The position numbers and the translations under genes are program-made. From positions 1-64,000 of the forward strand of contig NZ_JACHWJ010000003.1 of NCBI RefSeq assembly GCF_014191305.1: a DNA stretch of 64,000 nucleotides, read 5' to 3'. How positions within the stretch are numbered: the first letter of the stretch is position 1; each line of letters opens with the position of its first letter. The notes beneath the pieces are model-generated. The model had not been told where the DNA came from. It ran no database searches and worked only from the letters and a program-made list of their open reading frames with translations. The stretch is from Pseudoclavibacter helvolus (lineage in GTDB: Bacteria > Actinomycetota > Actinomycetes > Actinomycetales > Microbacteriaceae). Positions 54,899-62,967 of the stretch are shown here, piece by piece.

Positions 54899-54934
54899 TA
54901 CTCGGCACACCGACCGGCCGGTCGACCCGGCCCG

Positions 54935-55675
54935 CTACTCCGCGGTCACGTAGCTGAGGTCGTGGATGCGCCGCCCGGCCTTCGCCGCCTTCCGCTCGAA
55001 GACGGTGAGGGTGCGTCCATCGAAGCGTGGGGCCCAGTCGCCGGGGTGCTCGCTCGTGAACTCGGGCGCCGCATCCAGCACCTCGCGCATCTGGAAGGCG
55101 TAGTCCTCCCAATCGGTCGCGAGCCGCATGCGGCCGCCCGGGCGCAGTGCGTTCGCCGCGACGGCACTGAAGCCGTCGCGCACGAGCCGCCGCTTGGTGT
55201 GCTTTGCCTTGTGCCACGGGTCGGGGAAGAAGATCCACAGTTCCTCGACGCTGCCAGGAGGAAGCATGTGCTCGAGCACCTCGACGGCGTTCGCCTCGAC
55301 GAGACGCACATTCGACAGGCCCGCATCCTCGATCCGCCGCAGCGTGCGCGCGAGGCCTGCGACGAAGACCTCGACGGCGAGGAAGTTCCGTTCCGGACGC
55401 TCGGCGGCGGCAGCGACCACGGCCTCACCCGTGCCTGAGCCGATCTCGACGACCAGCGGCGCATCCCGACCGAACAGTTCAGCCGGGTCAACCCGGAATG
55501 CCGGGTTCACGGAGAAATCCAGTTCGGCGCGTTCGACGTCGACCAGGTACTTGGGGCCAAGCGTCTCCCACGAAGTCTGCTGACCGTCGGTGAGTCGGCC
55601 GCTCCTCCGGGAGAACGAGAAGATTGGACGATGCGAGGGATGCTGCGCCGGCTGGGCGGTTTCTGCGTCTGACAC
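54935..55675 (-). CDS. trmB: tRNA (guanine(46)-N7)-methyltransferase
   Basis: A 246-residue SAM-dependent methyltransferase that makes m7G46 in tRNA. Key parts are VVEIGSGTGEAVV (SAM motif), NAVEVLEHML, and the family signature IFFPDPWHKAKHTKRRLV. Length and motif order fit TrmB. The N-terminal 35 residues are variable. It converges on the TetR gene, with 36 bases between. Confidence 0.96.
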   Translation of the reverse strand: MSDAETAQPAQHPSHRPIFSFSRRSGRLTDGQQTSWETLGPKYLVDVERAELDFSVNPAFRVDPAELFGRDAPLVVEIGSGTGEAVVAAAAERPERNFLAVEVFVAGLARTLRRIEDAGLSNVRLVEANAVEVLEHMLPPGSVEELWIFFPDPWHKAKHTKRRLVRDGFSAVAANALRPGGRMRLATDWEDYAFQMREVLDAAPEFTSEHPGDWAPRFDGRTLTVFERKAAKAGRRIHDLSYVTAE

Positions 55676-55804
55676 CCGACAAACCTAGGCGATGCGTACG
55701 CCGATACGACAAACCGTGCTCGCCACGCAAGAGTGTTCAGCAGAGAGCTCCGGATAGGGGATGCTGGGTGCAGGAAAGCCGTCACCCCCGGTCGGAGGTT
55801 CAGA

Positions 55805-56230
55805 ATGCCGTATCGCAGCAAAGAAGTGCTCGAGTCATGGGCTCGCGAATTCGAGAGCCTCGGCTACGCCGAACCCGGGGTCGTCAACGTCATCATCCAG
55901 GACGGCGACGAGGGGCAGGACACGGGGCTCGTGCGCGTGCAGCTCTCGAACGTTCCCACCGAGCTCTACCTGCAGCCGGGCACCCGCGACAGCCCGAAGT
56001 GGTCGGTCACGCTCGAGCCGCGCGAAGACATCCTGCACCTCTCTGCGGCAAATGTGCACGCCCTATCCCAGGAGCTGGCGGTCGTCTCCGCGCTCTGCAC
56101 GTTCCTGCAGGCGAAGTCGATCGTGCTGCTCGCAGAGCTCCACTCGCAGGCGCACACGGAGGTGCAGGCGTCGTCTCAGCCCGAGTCGCAGCCCGCGGCG
56201 CAGGCCGTGTCAGCCGACGCGAACGCCTAG
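55805..56230 (+). CDS. Conserved small protein of unknown function
   Basis: From ATG 55805 (GGAGG six bases upstream) the product is 141 residues: a soluble alpha/beta-looking domain (MPYRSKEVLESWAREFESLG, LVRVQLSNVPTELYLQPG) to about residue 115 and a Gln/Ser/Ala-rich tail. I do not know the family. It converges on the MarR gene; the two stop codons overlap in the palindrome CTAG at 56227-56230. Confidence 0.75.
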   Translation: MPYRSKEVLESWAREFESLGYAEPGVVNVIIQDGDEGQDTGLVRVQLSNVPTELYLQPGTRDSPKWSVTLEPREDILHLSAANVHALSQELAVVSALCTFLQAKSIVLLAELHSQAHTEVQASSQPESQPAAQAVSADANA

Positions 56231-56754
56231 CCCGCGCGGGATTCGCCAGCCTCGCCGGGTCGTTCCGTGGCCACGCCGAGCGCATGCGTGAGCAGTTGCG
56301 CGAGGCGCTGAAGCGTCTCGGCGTCGGCCTCGCCGGCGACTGTCGCTTCGAGTGATCTGTCGAACTCGCTGAGGCGGTTCCACGGTTCGGCCGAGAGGTC
56401 GACGGTGACCGTGAGGAGGCTCGCGCGCCGGTCCGTTGGGTCGGTATCGCGGTGGATGGCGCCACGCTCGAGGAGTCTGTCGCACAGCGTGGAGACGCCG
56501 GCGGACGTGAGACCCAGATGCGCGCGGAGGGCGCTTGGCCGGGCGCCGGGGTTCTGCTCGAGGTAGGCAAGGGCGCGAGCGTCCATCTCGCCGATGCCAA
56601 GCGACCGCCTGGCCTCGTTCTGTGACGCCTGGCGGGCCTCGGCGAAGGCGGTGAGCGCGTCGCTCAGTTGCGACGCCGGCGTCTGCTCGACCGTGGGTGT
56701 GGCGCCAGGCTGTGCTGCCCGACTCTGACGGTCGGCCGAGGGAGTGTTCGTCAT
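56227..56754 (-). CDS. MarR-family transcriptional regulator
   Basis: A 175-residue winged-helix regulator: ALAYLEQNPGARPSALRAHLGLTSAGVSTLCDRLLERGAIHR at about 65-105, then the wing DPTDRRASLLTVTV. A Pro/Thr/Gln-rich N-terminus of about 30 residues is extra. ATG 56754 has GAGGGGAG upstream. The target is unknown; the neighbours are a response regulator on the same strand and a convergent hypothetical gene. Confidence 0.88.
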   Translation of the reverse strand: MTNTPSADRQSRAAQPGATPTVEQTPASQLSDALTAFAEARQASQNEARRSLGIGEMDARALAYLEQNPGARPSALRAHLGLTSAGVSTLCDRLLERGAIHRDTDPTDRRASLLTVTVDLSAEPWNRLSEFDRSLEATVAGEADAETLQRLAQLLTHALGVATERPGEAGESRAG

Positions 56755-56836
56755 GGCAGCGCTCCCCTCGATGTCAGTTGTGCCGCCCAGAGTACACGCA
56801 GGGCGTCGACGAGGACCGCGCCCGGTCAGCCTCCGG

Positions 56837-57571
56837 TCAGCCGCGTTCGAGCGCATCCCACTCGAGTGCGAGCAGTGCCAGCTGCACTCGGTTGGTGACG
56901 TGCAGCTTCGAGAACAGACTCGCAAGGTGCGTTTTCACGGTTGCCTGGCTGACGTACAGGGCCGTGGCGATCTCCGCGTTGGTCATGCCCTGCGCCACGT
57001 ACCTGGCGATCTCCCGCTCTCGGCCGGTCACTTTCGCGAGCAACGAATCGCTCTGCCCGGCAGTCGGCCTCCGCTGCTGTTCGCTTGCTCGGTCGGATGC
57101 CCCAGTATCAACGGATGCCGGAGCGTCGACCGAACCGCCCGCGGCCGCGGCGCGCACGAGCCGGTCGAGGGCGCTCGGGGAGAAGACGGCCTTGCCCTGC
57201 GCCGCGTCGAGCACGGCACCGACGATGTCTTCCGGTGGGGCGTCCTTCAGCAGGAACGAGACGGCGCCGGCCCGCAGGGCATCCAACAGGAACTCCTCCG
57301 TGTCGAAGGCGGTGAGCATGACGACCTTCGCTCTGGCTCCGTTGGCGGTGAGCTGCTCGACGGCGTCGATTCCCGTGAGGCCGGGCATGCGGACATCCAT
57401 GAGGATGACGTCAGGGTCATGCTCCTCGGCCAGGGCCAGCGCTTCGTGGCCGTTGGTTCCTTCGCCGACAACACGGATGCGCTCGGCGCCGTCGATGAGC
57501 AGGCGCAGGCCCATGCGGATACCCGCCTCGTCGTCGACGATGAGCACGCTGATGCTGTCTTCGGTCACCAC
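56837..57571 (-). CDS. NarL/LuxR-type response regulator
   Basis: A 244-residue regulator. The receiver has Asp13/Asp14, phosphoacceptor Asp59 (ILMDVRMPG) and a Lys in LLKDAPPED; a linker of about 30 residues rich in Ser, Ala and Gln follows, then a LuxR HTH (LLAKVTGREREIARYVAQGMTN...YVSQATVKTHLASLFSKL). The linker is longer than usual. It is paired with the kinase gene upstream, whose end it overlaps by seven bases. Confidence 0.94.
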   Translation of the reverse strand: MVTEDSISVLIVDDEAGIRMGLRLLIDGAERIRVVGEGTNGHEALALAEEHDPDVILMDVRMPGLTGIDAVEQLTANGARAKVVMLTAFDTEEFLLDALRAGAVSFLLKDAPPEDIVGAVLDAAQGKAVFSPSALDRLVRAAAAGGSVDAPASVDTGASDRASEQQRRPTAGQSDSLLAKVTGREREIARYVAQGMTNAEIATALYVSQATVKTHLASLFSKLHVTNRVQLALLALEWDALERG

Positions 57572-58881
57572 GGAAGCTTCACCTCGACAACAAAATCGCC
57601 GCGCGCCCTGGCGCCAGCTTCCAGAGAGCCGCCAACCAGGTGGACGCGCTCGCGGGCGCCGATCAGCCCGTAGCCAGTGCCGAGGGCGAGGGCGTCGCCG
57701 CGCTGGAGGGCGTTCGCGACCGTGACGGTCATGCTGCGCTCGCCGCCGTCGAGTTCGATGCGCACGTCGGCTCCCGGGGCGTGTTTGCCGGCGTTGACAA
57801 GCAGCTCTGAGAGCGTGCGGCAGAGTGCGCGAATGCGCTCGTCGGACAGCCTGGAGAGGTCGCCAGGCCCGATGGAGAGCCAGGAGACGAGGGGCGGGCT
57901 CTGCGTGGGGGTGCCGTTGGCAAGCAGCGATTCGAGCGCATCCAGGCCAGGAAGCGGAGTGTCGCCTCGCCCTGAATCGCTCGGTTCGCGCATGCCCTGG
58001 AGCACTTCGCGCAGGCGGGTGTTCGCGCGTGCTGCCGACTCGCGCACCGTGGCCGCAGTCTCTCTCACGAGCTCGGGGGACAGGTCGCTGCGGTAGGCGA
58101 GCGCACCGGCTTGCGTGGCGACGACGGCGAGGTCATGGGAGATGGAATCGTGCATGTCTCTGGCGATCGCGGCTCGCTCCTCGGCGCGTGCGCGCTCCAG
58201 GTCGGACGCCCTGCTCTGTGCAAGCGCGGCCCGCTCGCGTTCGGCTGAGGCGGCCTGCGCGCGCAACGACGTGATGAGCGCGGCTCGCGTGCCCCGGGAG
58301 CGCCCGAACAGCAATGCGATGACCGTGGAGAGCGCCACGACGATGATGTAGAAGATCGGCGCATCCATGGGCGCGCGGCCGGTGATGCTGGACTCGAACC
58401 AGTCCCAGAGGATCCCGCCGCCGACAACAAGCGCCACAACCGACACATCCATGGGCAGCGAGCGACGGGCGCCGAGCCGCATCACGGCGATGAGCCACGC
58501 CGCGAACGCCAGCGTGCTGGTCATGCCGATCGCGACGATCCACAGGTTCCCGGCGCGGGAGCCCCGTACCGGGCCGATGGCAATGCAGGCCGCGAGTCCC
58601 ACGACCAGATTGATGATGAGGAACCCATAGAACGCGCCGGACTCAGAGTCGGTCGCCGGGTCGTCGAGCGTGACGGCGAGCGTCAGCGTGAAGACGATCG
58701 CTCCCGCGAGCAGTGAGCCGAGCGAGACCGCGACCACCCGCATCCACGGGCGCCACCGGCGGTGTTCCGCGGGAGCCTCCGCTGACCTCAGGTCGCTCTC
58801 GGTCAGGCGCCCACCAGCCAGCCCGCCGTCGAGGGCCAGCTCGTCCACGAGGGGAGGGGCCAGCGGCCGGGGGATGGTCAT
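57565..58881 (-). CDS. Sensor histidine kinase (HisKA_3 family)
   Basis: A 438-residue membrane kinase: about five N-terminal transmembrane helices (about 45-200), a coiled linker (RAQAASAERERAALAQSRAS), the dimerisation/phosphoacceptor site ARDMHDSISHDLAVVATQ and a short HATPase domain with N-box LSELLVNAGKHAPG and GTGYGLIGARERV. It phosphorylates the NarL-type partner encoded downstream. The signal is not known. Confidence 0.93.
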   Translation of the reverse strand: MTIPRPLAPPLVDELALDGGLAGGRLTESDLRSAEAPAEHRRWRPWMRVVAVSLGSLLAGAIVFTLTLAVTLDDPATDSESGAFYGFLIINLVVGLAACIAIGPVRGSRAGNLWIVAIGMTSTLAFAAWLIAVMRLGARRSLPMDVSVVALVVGGGILWDWFESSITGRAPMDAPIFYIIVVALSTVIALLFGRSRGTRAALITSLRAQAASAERERAALAQSRASDLERARAEERAAIARDMHDSISHDLAVVATQAGALAYRSDLSPELVRETAATVRESAARANTRLREVLQGMREPSDSGRGDTPLPGLDALESLLANGTPTQSPPLVSWLSIGPGDLSRLSDERIRALCRTLSELLVNAGKHAPGADVRIELDGGERSMTVTVANALQRGDALALGTGYGLIGARERVHLVGGSLEAGARARGDFVVEVKLPW

Positions 58882-59022
58882 GGCACGAGTCTAGGAAGAC
58901 CCACCGACAATCGGATCGGCCGTTCGGTTGAAGTCGGCTCTAGAAGCAGAACTCCATGTTGGAGAGGGAGATCCACTGCTGGCTGGTTGTACCGGAGGTC
59001 GGGTTCGTGTCCGAAGAGGGCG

Positions 59023-60489
59023 TCAGGTGCCGCAGAACGTGCGGTACGCGCCGAAGTCCGGCGGCGCCCCGGTCGCATACCGGTCAAGATCCGCGCGCTC
59101 GTCGTAGGGAGCGGTCACCGCGCCGAGCAGATCTTCCAGGGGCTGCAGATCGTCGGCGCCAGCCGCATCGAGCGCCTCCTCGACGAGATGGTTGCGTGGG
59201 ATGTAGACGGGGTTCACCGCATCCATCGCCGCGGCATCCGGCTGATGTTCGAGCCAAGATCGAGCCCACGTGCGAAACGCGGGAGCCGACTCTCCGAAGG
59301 CGTCGAGCGCCGGTTGCCGCTGGCCGCGCGCATAGGCACCCAGCGCCCTGAACGTGGAGGTGTAGTCGGCGCGGCTCTGCTGCAGGAGCGCCAGCAGCTC
59401 GCCAAGGAGGCGCTCGGCTTCGTCAGGGTCGACGTCGTCTGGTAACCCGAGCTTGCGCCGCATCCCGTCGCCCCAGGCATCCTGGTAGGCCGGGCCGAAC
59501 GATGACAGCGATCGTTCGACGAGCCTGACCGCCTCGTCCTCGTCTTCATGAAGCAGGGGCAGCAGCGCCTCCGCGAACCTCGTGAGGTTCCACCCGGTGG
59601 CGTGCGGCTGGTTGCGGAACGCGTAGCGGCCCTGGTGATCGATTGAGCTGAAGACCGCGTCAGGGTCGAAGGCGTCGAGGAACGCGCACGGTCCGTAGTC
59701 GATCGTCTCGCCGGAGATCGTCATGTTGTCGGTGTTCATGACCCCGTGCACAAACCCCACGAGCATCCACCGCGCCACAAGCGACGCCTGCGCGGCCACG
59801 ACCCGTTCGAAGAACGCGAGGTACGGGTTGCTCTCGGCGGCGACGGAGGGGTAGTGCCTCGCGATTGCATGGTCGGCGAGGCGGCGCAGCAGATCGAGGT
59901 CGCCGGTGGCCCGCGCGTACTGGAACGAGCCGACACGCAAGTGGCTGCTCGCGACCCGGGTGAGCACGGCGCCAGGACGGACATCGTCGCGCTGGACCAT
60001 GCGCCCGGTGGCGACAACCGCCAGGGAGCGGGTCGTCGGGATGCCGAGAGCGTGCATGGCCTCGCTCACGATGAACTCCCGGAGCATCGGGCCGAGCACA
60101 GCGCGCCCATCGCCCCCACGGGAGAAGGCGGTGCGACCAGAGCCCTTGAGGTGGATGTCTCGGAGCTGTCCGGCCGTATCCGTCACTTCCCCGAGGAGGA
60201 GGGCGCGTCCATCGCCGAGTCGCGGCGAGTACTGCCCGAACTGGTGCCCCGCGTAGGCCTGGGCGACCGGGGTGGCACCCTCAGGCACCGTCGTGCCGAG
60301 GAGCAGCGCGACTCCATCATCCGAGCGCAGGAACGCGGGGTCGAGACCGAGCTCGGCCGCGAGCGCGTCGTTGAGGAGGACCAGCCGTGGGGCTGGCGCC
60401 GTCTCGGCCTCCCACGGCGAGGCGAGCTCGGGGAGGTCTCGCGCGAAGCGGTTCTGGAAGGTGACACCCGCGTGCGTGGTCGCAGTCAT
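59023..60489 (-). CDS. selO: Protein adenylyltransferase SelO (YdiU/UPF0061)
   Basis: A 488-residue pseudokinase-fold AMPylator. Characteristic parts are [58 protein letters not shown] cut across, [20 protein letters not shown] and the final FCGT with a near-C-terminal Cys. Family members transfer AMP to redox proteins during oxidative stress. The start at ATG 60489 is set by the family N-terminus; no good ribosome site is seen. The 141 bases between this gene and the kinase hold nothing I can identify. Confidence 0.94.
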   Translation of the reverse strand: MTATTHAGVTFQNRFARDLPELASPWEAETAPAPRLVLLNDALAAELGLDPAFLRSDDGVALLLGTTVPEGATPVAQAYAGHQFGQYSPRLGDGRALLLGEVTDTAGQLRDIHLKGSGRTAFSRGGDGRAVLGPMLREFIVSEAMHALGIPTTRSLAVVATGRMVQRDDVRPGAVLTRVASSHLRVGSFQYARATGDLDLLRRLADHAIARHYPSVAAESNPYLAFFERVVAAQASLVARWMLVGFVHGVMNTDNMTISGETIDYGPCAFLDAFDPDAVFSSIDHQGRYAFRNQPHATGWNLTRFAEALLPLLHEDEDEAVRLVERSLSSFGPAYQDAWGDGMRRKLGLPDDVDPDEAERLLGELLALLQQSRADYTSTFRALGAYARGQRQPALDAFGESAPAFRTWARSWLEHQPDAAAMDAVNPVYIPRNHLVEEALDAAGADDLQPLEDLLGAVTAPYDERADLDRYATGAPPDFGAYRTFCGT

Positions 60490-60708
60490 GCGCGCCACAG
60501 TATGCGGGTTGCCGGGCTGTCGCGTGAGAGCGTCCGCCTCGGAGTTCACATGCCATTCATTGAAGCCGGTCGTACGATCACCATCGCCTGCCCAGACCCC
60601 CGCCGCGGCATAGCAAGACTCCAGCCCGGAGTCCTAGCGAACGCGATGCGAGGTCCGATTGCCAATTCCATTCACGGTCGCCGATGACCGCAGCCGGAGC
60701 GGCGCGCT

Positions 60709-60894
60709 ATGACGCCGTGGGAAGAGACGGGCGTGCAGCTCTTCGTGCTCAGGAACGTGCACCGGCAGCACTCGCTCTGGCCGGACTTCGCCGACTTCCC
60801 CGCCGACTGGGTGCCGGTCTTCGGCCCCGCATCCGCCGCCGACTGCCGCGCCTACCTCGCCGGAGACCGCCAGGAGCACGACCTCGACTCGTGA
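60709..60894 (+). CDS. MbtH-like protein, orphan
   Basis: A 61-residue protein with the MbtH core: FVLRNVHRQHSLWPDFADFPADW, then VFGPASAADCRAYL. MbtH proteins are small chaperone subunits of NRPS adenylation domains; the three conserved Trp are only partly kept here (two visible), and the NxE/D positions differ. GGAG lies nine bases before ATG 60709. There is no NRPS gene in the window, so it either serves a distant synthetase or has another use. Confidence 0.8.
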   Translation: MTPWEETGVQLFVLRNVHRQHSLWPDFADFPADWVPVFGPASAADCRAYLAGDRQEHDLDS

Positions 60895-60898
60895 CCGA

Positions 60899-61668
60899 CT
60901 ACTGGACTTCCTCGAACTCGAAGACACCGGCTGGCGCCGTTGCGAGGAGGTCCTGCCGGTAGGAGTCCGAAAAGAGCGCAGCATCGATGCCCAGGATGAT
61001 CCGATTGAGTTCCACGTCCATCCGCACCGAGGTCAGCCCGTCGTCGTTGCTCGTCCAGAGCGAAGTCACCGCGAGGTCGGCCTTGCAGAGGGTCGCGTAC
61101 GAGAAATCGACGAGCCTCGGTGCGAAGGACGCGCCTTCCGCTTCGATCGCGGCGGCCGCGGCTTCCACTTCCGGCGATTTTGCGCGCAGGGCCTGCCAAG
61201 CGGTTTCGGCGTCGTTTCCGCCTGCGGCGAAGCCGACCACGGAAACCCCGACCGTGCCGCGGGGACCTGGGCCGGCCGCGATGTTTACGTTGTCGAAGCC
61301 GCCGACCTCGTCGGGGAGAAGGAACAGCAGCTCCTGCTCGTGCGCCGCGATCCGGGTGTACAGGTCGCCGGACGTCTTCCCCGCCGGCAGGTCGATCCAC
61401 TTGGCGTGCTGCGTCAGGCACTGCGTCATCTGCACTGGGACTGGCTGGTTGGTCATCTCCTCCATGGGGATGCCCTCGAGCGAGTCCTGAGATGGGGTCC
61501 CCTCGGCCGCGGGAGCAACCGAGTTCGCGGATGCAGGAGCGGAGTCGGATGCGCTCGCGGTGGGCTGCGGGGCTGCGGGGCTGCCGGAGAATCTGCCTGG
61601 GCGCATCCCGCGAGGAGCAACAGGGCACCGCAGAGGATCGACGCTGGGACGAGGCGACGGAGGATCAT
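60899..61668 (-). pseudogene. Lipoprotein gene, out of frame through an 8-bp repeat (possibly phase-variable)
   Basis: ATG 61668 starts a clear lipoprotein signal (LLLLAGC, Cys22), then the frame is lost at a tandem repeat of GCAGCCCC (minus strand; 61561-61584). The mature protein of about 200 residues continues in another frame to 60899 (TQCLTQHAKWIDLPAGKTSG, FDNVNIAAGPGPRG). Removal of exactly one 8-bp unit joins signal and body through the sequence PAAPQPTASASDS. As sequenced the gene is OFF. The body matches no domain I know. Confidence 0.82.
61561..61584. repeat. 8-bp tandem repeat (three copies) in the lipoprotein gene
   Basis: On the plus strand TGGGCTGC, GGGGCTGC, GGGGCTGC stand in a row (the first has one mismatch). 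Because 8 is not a multiple of 3, gain or loss of a unit shifts the frame of the lipoprotein gene. Losing one unit restores it. Confidence 0.9.
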
Positions 61669-61824
61669 GCACCTGACCCTATGAACGCGGCAGGCTGCAT
61701 CCGGTCACGAAACGATACCGACGCCGATCTCGCGCATCACGATTCGGAATCAGCGCCTGGCGTCGCCGGTGTAGTCGTGGCTACATTCGAATTACCGCGC
61801 CCGCACGCCGAGAGGGAGACCACC

Positions 61825-62157
61825 GTGATCCTGACGTTCCAGTTCCAGCCCGTCGACGACCTCCATGCCGCCGTGCAGCATTACCTCGATCTCGGCTGGG
61901 AGGAAGCGTGGCGCGAAGGCGAGCACACCGTCTCCCTGCAGATGCCGGAGCTCGAAATCGAGCTCATGCTCGACGACGAGCCCGGGTGGGGGCCGGCCGG
62001 ACCCATGTACTTCGTCGACAACGTGGATGCGTGGCGCGCTGAGCATCCGACGGTCACGACGGGCGAGCCGCGGGAGATCCCAGGCGGGAGAGTCGTCGAG
62101 GTCACCGCTCCTGGCCACACGTATTACGTGTTCTCCGTTGAAGAAGTCGAGGGATAG
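61825..62157 (+). CDS. VOC-family (glyoxalase-like) protein
   Basis: From GTG 61825, with GAGGGAG six bases upstream, the product is 110 residues, a single vicinal-oxygen-chelate-type fold: LTFQFQPVDDLHAAVQHYLDLGWEEAWREGE, VSLQMPELEIELMLDDEPG, GPMYFVDNVDAW and a final strand TYYVFSVEE. Metal ligands are not obvious. The enzymatic role is unknown; small members include antibiotic-binding proteins. Confidence 0.78.
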   Translation: MILTFQFQPVDDLHAAVQHYLDLGWEEAWREGEHTVSLQMPELEIELMLDDEPGWGPAGPMYFVDNVDAWRAEHPTVTTGEPREIPGGRVVEVTAPGHTYYVFSVEEVEG

Positions 62158-62226
62158 CGACGTAGCCCGCGTCGCCCGAGACGGCGCGCGTCGCGGCCCA
62201 GGCGAGGTGGGCACCATAATCGGACG

Positions 62227-62955
62227 GTGATCATCGGGTCAGGGACGCTAGTGAACGTCGCGCTCATCCTCGTCGGAGGCCTCCTCGGCATCCTCCTCGG
62301 GGACCGGCTCAAGGAGCGGACCAAGACGACCGTCACCGCGGTCCTCGGCCTGTTTGTCATCGTGCTCGGCGGCATGAGTGTCGTCGACATGGGCTCCGCC
62401 GCGCTCGCGGAGGCCGCCGGTCCCTTCGCGATGATCGTCATCCTCCTGTCGCTCGTGTTCGGGGCGCTACTCGGCTCCGGGTTGCGCATCGAGGATCGGC
62501 TCGAGGGGCTTGCAGTCTGGGTGCGCGGTCGACTCAAGTCCGAATCCGACGGTGACGGCCGCTTCGTCGACGGCATGGTGACCGCCACGCTCCTCTTCTG
62601 CGTCGGGCCCCTCGCCATCCTCGGCCCCATCTCCGACGGTCTGGGCCTCGGCGCCGACCAGCTCTACGTCAAGGCGGTGCTCGACGGCTTCGCCGCGATG
62701 GCCTTCGCCTCGACCTTCGGCAAGGGCGTGCTGTTCGCGGCCGTTCCCGTCGGGATCATCCAAGGTGCCTTCACCCTCGTCGGCTTCCTCGCAGGCGACG
62801 TCTTCAGCGACGCCCAAATCGACGGACTCTCGGCCGTTGGCGGGCTCATCCTGATCGCCCTCGGGGTGCGATTGGTCCCGCTCGGGGCGATCCCGGTCGG
62901 CGACCTGCTCCCCGCGCTGGTCATCGCGCCAGTCGCGCTCGCGTTCCTGGGTTAG
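62227..62955 (+). CDS. DUF554 (YqgA-like) membrane protein
   Basis: A 242-residue protein with about seven transmembrane helices: GSGTLVNVALILVGGLLGI at the N-terminus, LLGSGLRIEDRLEGL, and the family stretch TATLLFCVGPLAILGPISDG. The DUF554 function is unknown. The GTG start at 62227 directly precedes IIGSGTLVN. Confidence 0.92.
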   Translation: MIIGSGTLVNVALILVGGLLGILLGDRLKERTKTTVTAVLGLFVIVLGGMSVVDMGSAALAEAAGPFAMIVILLSLVFGALLGSGLRIEDRLEGLAVWVRGRLKSESDGDGRFVDGMVTATLLFCVGPLAILGPISDGLGLGADQLYVKAVLDGFAAMAFASTFGKGVLFAAVPVGIIQGAFTLVGFLAGDVFSDAQIDGLSAVGGLILIALGVRLVPLGAIPVGDLLPALVIAPVALAFLG

Positions 62956-62967
62956 CGGCGGGTGCGC

